DNA of 64,000 nucleotides from Clostridia bacterium (GTDB lineage: Bacteria > Bacillota_A > Clostridia > Oscillospirales > CAG-272): contig JAFQLG010000042.1 of the NCBI GenBank assembly GCA_017414605.1, forward strand, positions 4,815 to 68,814, written 5' to 3'. Each line of letters begins with the position of its first letter. Within the stretch, counting starts at the first letter, position 1. The notes below the pieces were generated by a model. It was not told the DNA's origin. It saw only the letters and a list, made by a program, of their open reading frames with translations, and ran no database searches. Positions 59,036 to 64,000 of this stretch are shown here, in pieces. Position numbers and translations under genes: made by a program.

Positions 59036-59923
59036 TTAGGCCTTAAAAAACTCGTTGCCGCAAAGCAGGCAGAGCAGCTCTTCAAGGTCTGCATCGTTAT
59101 CGAACGTTAGTTCTACGGTTCGCTTTTTGGCCGTTTGGTTTATCTTAACGCGTCTGCCAAGAGTGTCCATGGCGCGTCTTTCGAGGTCCTTCATGTATAC
59201 GCGCCTTTGAGCAGAGTCATCATTCTCTTCTTTTGCGAGAACAATGTCCTTTTGCTCACAGGTGCGCTTAACAGCCGCCTCGGTTTCTCTAACGGACAAC
59301 TGTCTTTCCTGGATCTTTTGCGCTAAAAGGATCATTTTCTCATCGTTGTCAAGCCCGAGAAGTGCCCTTGCGTGGCCTTCGCTTATCTTGTCCTGCTTCA
59401 ACAGCTCGAGAACTTCGTCGGGAAGCTTTGTCAAGCGAAGCATGTTTGCAATAGCCGAGCGAGATTTGCCCACTTCTTTTGAAAGTTGTTCTTGAGTGAG
59501 ACCAAATCTCTCAATAAGTGCCTGATAAGCAAACGCTTCTTCAACGGGGTTCAAGTCCTCTCTCTGTACGTTTTCAACCAGAGCGATCTGGGCGACCTTG
59601 AGGTCGTCACCGCTGACGACTACAACGGGTATTTCAGTAAGTCCTGCAAGGCGTGCGGCTCTCCAGCGGCGCTCACCCGCAATTATTTCGTAGGTGGAAG
59701 GATAAATGGGGTTTTCGCGGACGATTATGGGCTGAAGAACGCCGTGAACCGAAATTGAGTCTGCGAGGAGCTGAAGATTTTCGTCGTCAAAATACTTTCT
59801 GGGCTGATCCTTGCGGGGTTCAATGTCGGAAATGTTGATTGTAGTAACGGAATCCTTGTTTTCTTCAAGAATATTGTCATCAAGTATAGAGTAAAAATCT
59901 CTTCCGATCTTTGATTTTGCCAT
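59036..59923 (-). CDS. parB: Chromosome-partitioning protein ParB (Spo0J)
   Basis: A 295-residue protein, start at ATG 59921-59923 (MAKSKIG) behind AAGGAGATATAGAC; the longer frame has no site. It contains the ParB/Srx domain with GERRWRAARLAG (the CTP-contacting motif) and ENVQREDLNPVEEA. The central helix-turn-helix is LTQEQLSKEVGKSRSAIANML, and a C-terminal dimerisation segment ends the protein. It loads at parS, slides as a CTP clamp and recruits SMC. The three parS sites lie about 1 kb upstream, beyond parA. It follows parA by 17 bases. Confidence 0.95.
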   Translation of the reverse strand: MAKSKIGRDFYSILDDNILEENKDSVTTINISDIEPRKDQPRKYFDDENLQLLADSISVHGVLQPIIVRENPIYPSTYEIIAGERRWRAARLAGLTEIPVVVVSGDDLKVAQIALVENVQREDLNPVEEAFAYQALIERFGLTQEQLSKEVGKSRSAIANMLRLTKLPDEVLELLKQDKISEGHARALLGLDNDEKMILLAQKIQERQLSVRETEAAVKRTCEQKDIVLAKEENDDSAQRRVYMKDLERRAMDTLGRRVKINQTAKKRTVELTFDNDADLEELLCLLCGNEFFKA

Positions 59924-59940
59924 GTCTATATCTCCTTGTG

Positions 59941-60702
59941 TTAAATTCTCGTTGCAAGCTCTTGAGCAACTGCAAGATATTCGTTGGTGCCTTTGCAACG
60001 CTTATCATGATAATACACGGGGCAACCGAAGCCGGGGGCCTCGGAAACTTTTACGCCGCGGGATATCTGTGTGGAAAACAGCTTGTCCTTGTAATACTTT
60101 CTCAACTCGTTCATTACCTGGAGCGAAAGCAGGAGGCGTCCGTTATACATTGTGATCAGGATTCCCGTAATATTCAGGTTAGGGTTGAACTTAGATTTGA
60201 TTTTGTTAATTGTAAAAGTGAGCTGTGAAAGGCCTTCCAGCGCATAGAATTCGCATTGCATAGGAATAATAACGCCATCACTTGCAACCATTGCATTAAC
60301 CGTAAGCATGCTGAGCGAGGGAGGACAGTCAATAATAATGTAGTCATAATTGTCTTTGATTGCCTCGAGAGCGTTCTTCATGACCCTCTCGGCGCCATTT
60401 CCCTGATAAAGATCGTATTCTGCGCCTGCAAGAGCAATGTTTGTAGCTATAATGTCCAGATTTTCGTATTCCGTGTGTATAATCGCCTCTTCTGCGGAAG
60501 TGTTGCCGACCAACACGTCATAAATTGAATACTTGAGGTTCTTCTTTGCCACTCCAACTCCGCTTGTAGCGTTGCCCTGGGGGTCAAGATCGATGAGAAG
60601 AACCTTGTGACCGAGTATTCCGAGCGAGGCGGCCACATTTACGGCAGACGTGGTCTTGCCAACGCCGCCTTTCTGGTTAGAAAAAGATATAATCTTACCC
60701 AA
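59941..60702 (-). CDS. parA: Chromosome-partitioning ATPase ParA (Soj), TTG start
   Basis: A 253-residue deviant Walker ATPase of typical length. The start is TTG (60700-60702) with AGGAG about nine bases upstream. Motifs: deviant Walker A KGGVGKTT (near residue 11), switch I LLIDLDPQGNATSG, and Walker B YDYIIIDCPPSL. It forms nucleoid-bound dimers that move ParB-parS complexes and control DnaA. It is preceded by a TTGAAA-TATAAT promoter and the parS cluster. Confidence 0.96.
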   Translation of the reverse strand: MGKIISFSNQKGGVGKTTSAVNVAASLGILGHKVLLIDLDPQGNATSGVGVAKKNLKYSIYDVLVGNTSAEEAIIHTEYENLDIIATNIALAGAEYDLYQGNGAERVMKNALEAIKDNYDYIIIDCPPSLSMLTVNAMVASDGVIIPMQCEFYALEGLSQLTFTINKIKSKFNPNLNITGILITMYNGRLLLSLQVMNELRKYYKDKLFSTQISRGVKVSEAPGFGCPVYYHDKRCKGTNEYLAVAQELATRI

Positions 60703-60737
60703 TTTGATTTTCTCCTATAAATTTATTGATCAAAGTC

Positions 60738-60766
60738 ATTATACAACATTTTTGGGGCAATTTCAA
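60738..60766 (-). promoter_or_regulatory. Promoter of parA-parB
   Basis: Minus strand TTGAAA (60761-60766), 17-base spacer, perfect TATAAT (60738-60743). The nearest parS begins 44 bases upstream, so ParB spreading could affect it. Confidence 0.7.
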
Positions 60767-60809
60767 GTGCTTTGATAAAAATAATTGAAATGTTTAGGGG
60801 TAAAACGCG

Positions 60810-60825
60810 TGTTTCACGTGAAACA
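60810..60825. promoter_or_regulatory. parS site 1 (perfect)
   Basis: Exact 16-base TGTTTCACGTGAAACA, the ParB-binding consensus in most bacteria, in the parA-rsmG gap. Confidence 0.95.
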
Positions 60826-60883
60826 TTGCTTCTTTCCCTGGGTTTTGCTTGCCGAAAGGCGAACGCGCAAACTCAGGGACGCG

Positions 60884-60899
60884 TGTTTCGCGCGTAACG
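60884..60899. promoter_or_regulatory. Degenerate parS-like site
   Basis: TGTTTCGCGCGTAACG matches parS at 12 of 16 positions. It lies between sites 1 and 2 in similar flanking sequence, so it may be a decayed copy. Confidence 0.5.
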
Positions 60900-60958
60900 A
60901 TGCCTCGTTCTTCCGGAGTTTTTCACATGGCTGAATTTACACGCAAACTCGGGGCGTC

Positions 60959-60974
60959 TGTTTCACGTGAAACA
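60959..60974. promoter_or_regulatory. parS site 2 (perfect)
   Basis: Exact TGTTTCACGTGAAACA. Its upstream flank (AxxCGCAAACTC.GGG) resembles the flank of the degenerate site. Confidence 0.95.
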
Positions 60975-60999
60975 ATGGACTTGTGTGCTGCTTGGGGTG

Positions 61000-61015
61000 T
61001 GTTTCACGTGAAACA
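61000..61015. promoter_or_regulatory. parS site 3 (perfect)
   Basis: Exact TGTTTCACGTGAAACA directly beside the rsmG terminator, 25 bases from site 2. Confidence 0.95.
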
Positions 61016-61045
61016 AAAAACAGCACGGCCGGCGTGCTGTTTTTT
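61015..61045 (-). terminator. Terminator of the mnmG-rsmG transcript
   Basis: AAAAAACAGCACG and CGTGCTGTTTTTT pair around a GCCGG loop, with T runs on both strands. It separates rsmG from the parS/parA region. Confidence 0.9.
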
Positions 61046-61048
61046 TTG

Positions 61049-61783
61049 TTATAGGGGCTTTTTGATGATTTGTGAGTATCTTCTGGGGAATTCCTTTGGC
61101 GTGCCGCGCTCTTTTTTGAAAACAAGAAGTTTTCTCTCTGTATCTATGCCTTGATGGCTAAAGAAATCTTGTTGGTTTAGAATCAAGGAACAACCGAGCT
61201 TAGAAACTCCTTCTCGCGCTTCGGCATATTCTTCATCCGCCTTTTGCGATTTCATGGCTATAAATGAGCCGCCAAGTTTGATGAGCGGAACACAGAGCTC
61301 TGCCAAAATGTTCAGCCTCGCAACTGCGCGGCTTGTACAAACGTCAAACGTTTCGCGATGCGTCAAAGCAAACTCCTCGGCTCTTGCGCAAACGCCTGTC
61401 ACGTTTTGCAAGTTGAGGGTTTTTGCTGCTAAATTCACGAAATCTATTCGCTTCTGAGTGCTATCAAGCGCTGTAACTTGTACGTCTTTTCTCAAAATTG
61501 CGATCGGAATTGTGGGGAATCCGGCTCCGCAGCCAATATCAATCAGGGTAGCACCCTTCGGTATGTGTGGAGCAATTGATGCGCAATCAACGAAATGTTT
61601 GAGCATAATTTCTTTCTCGTCGGTAATCGCTGTAAGGTTGAAGCGCTTGTTGGTGTCGACAAGCAGGTTGGAAAAGGTGTAAAACTTCTCCGCTGCGGCA
61701 TCCTCTAGCATTTCCGGATACCCGTTTGAGCCGAATGCTGCAGACAGGAGCTCTTTGTATTCATTCAAATTCATAGTGTTCAT
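61049..61783 (-). CDS. rsmG: 16S rRNA 7-methylguanosine methyltransferase RsmG
   Basis: A 244-residue SAM-dependent methyltransferase that modifies G527 of 16S rRNA. SAM motif: LIDIGCGAGFPTIPIAI (near residue 75); SRAVARLNILAELC and the final basic stretch are typical. The ATG at 61781-61783 shares its A with the TGA of mnmG (TGATG), so translation is coupled; a GTG one codon upstream and an ATG three codons downstream are alternatives. Position beside mnmG and parA is the classic origin-proximal arrangement. Confidence 0.96.
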   Translation of the reverse strand: MNTMNLNEYKELLSAAFGSNGYPEMLEDAAAEKFYTFSNLLVDTNKRFNLTAITDEKEIMLKHFVDCASIAPHIPKGATLIDIGCGAGFPTIPIAILRKDVQVTALDSTQKRIDFVNLAAKTLNLQNVTGVCARAEEFALTHRETFDVCTSRAVARLNILAELCVPLIKLGGSFIAMKSQKADEEYAEAREGVSKLGCSLILNQQDFFSHQGIDTERKLLVFKKERGTPKEFPRRYSQIIKKPL

Positions 61784-63666
61784 CACTTTATACCCAAATA
61801 TACAAGCAAAACGGAGATGTCTGCAGGATTAACGCCGCTTATTCTCGAGGCTTGTCCGAAAGTTAGCGGCTTGATTTTGTTCAACTTCTGCGCCGCTTCG
61901 ATGCGAAGTCCTTTTACTTGTGAATAATCAATGTCTTTTGGCAGTGCTTTTGTCTCGAGCTGGCTACGCCGCTTTACCTCTGCGAGCTGCTTTTTTACAT
62001 ATCCTGCGTACTTTATCTCTGTTTCGGTGGAGATTATAACGCGGCGAGACAGCCTTGGCCTTGCAATATCGAGAGGCGCGATGCTCTGATAGTCAAAGTC
62101 TGGTCGTTTTATGAGATCTGCAAGCGAAACGCCGGATTTTGCCGCATCTTTGCCCCGTGATAAAAGAAATTCTGACGCCAGATCCTTTGATACGTGCGTT
62201 GCCTCCAGCCTTTCTATCTCTTTTTTAATTAGTGCTTGCTTGGTAAGATAAGCATCATATTGCTCATCGCCTACGAGGCCTGCAGCTCTTCCGTATGGGG
62301 TAAGGCGCACGTCTGCATTATCCTGTCTTAAAAGAAGTCTGTATTCCGAGCGCGACGTCATCATTCGGTAAGGCTCGTTTGTGCCTTTTGTCGTAAGGTC
62401 ATCAATAAGCGTGCCAATATAGCTGCTTGATCGTTCAAGAATCATTGGGTCAAGACCGCGAAGCTTGAGAGAAGCGTTTATTCCAGCAACTATGCCTTGT
62501 GCCGCGGCTTCTTCGTATCCGGAGGTTCCGTTGAACTGTCCTGCACCGTAAAGACCTGAAATTCTTTTGAATTCAAGGGTTGGATAGAGCTGTGTGGGAT
62601 CAATGCAATCATATTCTATGGCATATGCATATCGCATTATCTCCGCATTTTCAAATCCTTCAAGTGAACGGAGCATTTTATACTGAACGTTGGCAGGGAG
62701 CGAGGTTGAGAAGCCTTGAATGTACATTTCCTCCGTGTTTTCACCAAGCGGCTCAACAAACAGCTGATGTCTCGGTTTATCAGCAAAGCGCACAAGCTTA
62801 TCCTCAATGGAGGGGCAATAACGCGGTCCGGTGCCGCTAATTTGGCCGGAATACATAGCGGAAAGGTGTATATTGTCCTTGATTATTCGGTGAGTTTCTT
62901 CATTAGTATATACTATATGGCAAGGAATTTGCTCAAGAGAGCCGAAAGCGTCATCCGGGGTGGACCAGGAAAAAGGCATACAGTCGAACTCGCCCTCCTG
63001 AAGCTCAAGCTTTGAAAAATCGATCGTGCTGCGCTTTACACGCGCGGGCGTTCCCGTTTTGAAGCGCATAATACGAATTCCGTTGTCTTTAAGTGATTTT
63101 GAAAGTCCTTGGGCACCTAAAAGCCCATCTGGGCCTGCAGAGTAATTTACGTTGCCGACGAATATTTTTGCATCAGGATAGGTGCCTGCACAAATTATTG
63201 CACATTCGCACTCCCATTGCTCCAAAAGGTTGGTTTTGACACCAGTTACCCTTTTGTCATAAGGAGAATTTGAGCAGTTTTCTGTTAATATTTCGGTTAT
63301 TTCGGACTGCACCAAACGTAAGTTTTCGGTGTTTTCGAGCACCGATTTCATTATGTACTGATATTTTTTTCTATCGGCCTGAATTCTTTTTGAGTGAACC
63401 GCTGCGCCCTTTCCGAGATTGAGCGTTCTTGACTGAAGCGTTACTGCATCCGCCGCGCGCCCCATCTCGCCTCCGAGGGCATCTACCTCATATACCAAGT
63501 GACCTTTGGCTGTTCCTCCGATCGAAGGATTGCAGGGAAGATTTGCGATACTGTCAAGTGACATGGTGAAAAGGACGGTATCAATACCCGTCCTGGCGCA
63601 TGCAAGCGCCGCCTCTATACCCGCGTGTCCCGCGCCAATAACCGCAACTTTTGTCTTGTTTATCAT
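61783..63666 (-). CDS. mnmG: tRNA uridine-5-carboxymethylaminomethyl modification enzyme MnmG (GidA)
   Basis: A 627-residue FAD protein of normal length. FAD-binding [12 protein letters not shown] (residues 11-22) and the GidA signatures [14 protein letters not shown] and [21 protein letters not shown] are present. The C-terminal helical domain ends at [18 protein letters not shown]. With MnmE it adds carboxymethylaminomethyl groups at wobble uridine 34. mnmE is not adjacent: the neighbour is ahcY instead, whose stop overlaps this ATG by one base (TGATG). rsmG follows the same way. Confidence 0.97.
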   Translation of the reverse strand: MINKTKVAVIGAGHAGIEAALACARTGIDTVLFTMSLDSIANLPCNPSIGGTAKGHLVYEVDALGGEMGRAADAVTLQSRTLNLGKGAAVHSKRIQADRKKYQYIMKSVLENTENLRLVQSEITEILTENCSNSPYDKRVTGVKTNLLEQWECECAIICAGTYPDAKIFVGNVNYSAGPDGLLGAQGLSKSLKDNGIRIMRFKTGTPARVKRSTIDFSKLELQEGEFDCMPFSWSTPDDAFGSLEQIPCHIVYTNEETHRIIKDNIHLSAMYSGQISGTGPRYCPSIEDKLVRFADKPRHQLFVEPLGENTEEMYIQGFSTSLPANVQYKMLRSLEGFENAEIMRYAYAIEYDCIDPTQLYPTLEFKRISGLYGAGQFNGTSGYEEAAAQGIVAGINASLKLRGLDPMILERSSSYIGTLIDDLTTKGTNEPYRMMTSRSEYRLLLRQDNADVRLTPYGRAAGLVGDEQYDAYLTKQALIKKEIERLEATHVSKDLASEFLLSRGKDAAKSGVSLADLIKRPDFDYQSIAPLDIARPRLSRRVIISTETEIKYAGYVKKQLAEVKRRSQLETKALPKDIDYSQVKGLRIEAAQKLNKIKPLTFGQASRISGVNPADISVLLVYLGIK

Positions 63667-64000
63667 CAGTCTATTCTTGAAAGATATTCTTTCTGTTCCT
63701 CGGTGAGAGAGTCTATTGCAAAGCCCATAGCCTTAAGCTTGAGCATAGCTACTTCTGCATCTATTTCTGCAGGAACCGCATAAAGCTTCTTTTGGAGTTT
63801 GCCTCGGTTTTTTGCAAGATATTCAAGGGATTTCGCCTGAATTGCAAAGCTCATGTCCATTATCTCCGCGGGGTGACCGTTGCCTGCTGCCAGGTTTACA
63901 AGCCTGCCCTCTGCCAAGAGGTTCAGAATACGTACGTCTGCCATTCTATAGCCCTTGATGTTAGGCTTTCTGTCAAATATTTCGGTTGCAAGGAAAGCAA
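63666..64000 (-). CDS. ahcY: S-adenosylhomocysteine hydrolase, C-terminal part cut by window edge
   Basis: The frame is open to the right edge, so about the last 111 residues are seen; an internal ATG at 63944 is not the start. The SAHase C-terminus is clear: [21 protein letters not shown], then [16 protein letters not shown], the conserved substrate and NAD-contacting region, then the (L/I)xEEQKEYL tail. It splits S-adenosylhomocysteine to adenosine and homocysteine, resetting methylation. Many Firmicutes use Pfs/LuxS instead. It shares a base with mnmG, so it probably leads this transcript. Confidence 0.88.
   Translation of the reverse strand, partial: AFLATEIFDRKPNIKGYRMADVRILNLLAEGRLVNLAAGNGHPAEIMDMSFAIQAKSLEYLAKNRGKLQKKLYAVPAEIDAEVAMLKLKAMGFAIDSLTEEQKEYLSRID

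Overview
The window looks like the chromosome of an anaerobic, host-associated member of the Clostridia (Bacillota), close to the replication origin. The basis is: strong TTGACA-17-TATAAT promoters and AGGAGG-type ribosome sites; an mnmG-rsmG-parA-parB order with a cluster of parS sites; several lipobox lipoproteins; a split transketolase; DUF815 and CPBP proteins; and Cys-x2-Cys/InlB-like surface modules common in gut Firmicutes. The genus cannot be named from sequence alone. An archaeal-type class I lysyl-tRNA synthetase and an S-adenosylhomocysteinase are less usual for the group. Stop-codon use is standard. Almost every gene from 1 to 49.5 kb lies on the minus strand. A plus-strand block runs from 50.1 to 56.9 kb, and the minus strand resumes to the end. 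|| Layout. 1-2.2 kb: the end-truncated GH38-like protein and a HAD phosphatase, from their own promoter. 2.2-7.6 kb: a tight seven-gene operon (alpha/beta hydrolase, TetR regulator, FMN split-barrel protein with a PCP_red-like tail, NmrA-like SDR, DUF1295 membrane enzyme, membrane protein, bilin-reductase-like protein). The families recall tetrapyrrole/bilin reduction, and this is the best candidate here for an undescribed pathway. 7.7-29.7 kb: surface-protein island. It holds two chlamydial-Pmp-like beta-helix adhesins (GGAI/FxxN repeats), a secreted phospholipase-D-like protein and a 49-residue Gly-rich peptide. The larger adhesin gene is a 15.5-kb frame broken by one in-frame TGA at 28082-28084. 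29.7-39.1 kb: operon maf - mreB-like - CPBP protease - PBP2 - duplicated LamG/metallophosphoesterase lipoprotein (cell shape, wall synthesis, surface). 39.2-40.8 kb: a lone lipoprotein. 40.9-47.7 kb: operon DEDDh exonuclease - thiI - phosphoribosyltransferase - aspS - zinc-ribbon membrane protein - DUF815 ATPase. 47.7-49.7 kb: split transketolase. 49.7-50.1 kb: hairpin-rich intergenic DNA. 50.1-54.4 kb (plus): alr - lipoprotein with glycosidase-like body - AraC regulator. 54.4-57.0 kb (plus): class I lysyl-tRNA synthetase with a fused C-terminal tRNA-binding domain, plus a small membrane/Sm-like protein. 57.0-60.8 kb (minus): parA-parB-serS-unknown membrane protein. 60.8-61.05 kb: three perfect parS sites and one degenerate one. 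61.05-64 kb: ahcY(partial)-mnmG-rsmG with one-base overlaps. || How the genes work together: the right end is a standard origin-proximal segregation and tRNA-modification block. The centre builds the cell wall and decorates the surface with giant repetitive lipoproteins and secreted proteins. The left end carries an inducible reductive operon under a TetR repressor that probably controls itself. No tRNA, rRNA, insertion sequence or CRISPR array was seen.
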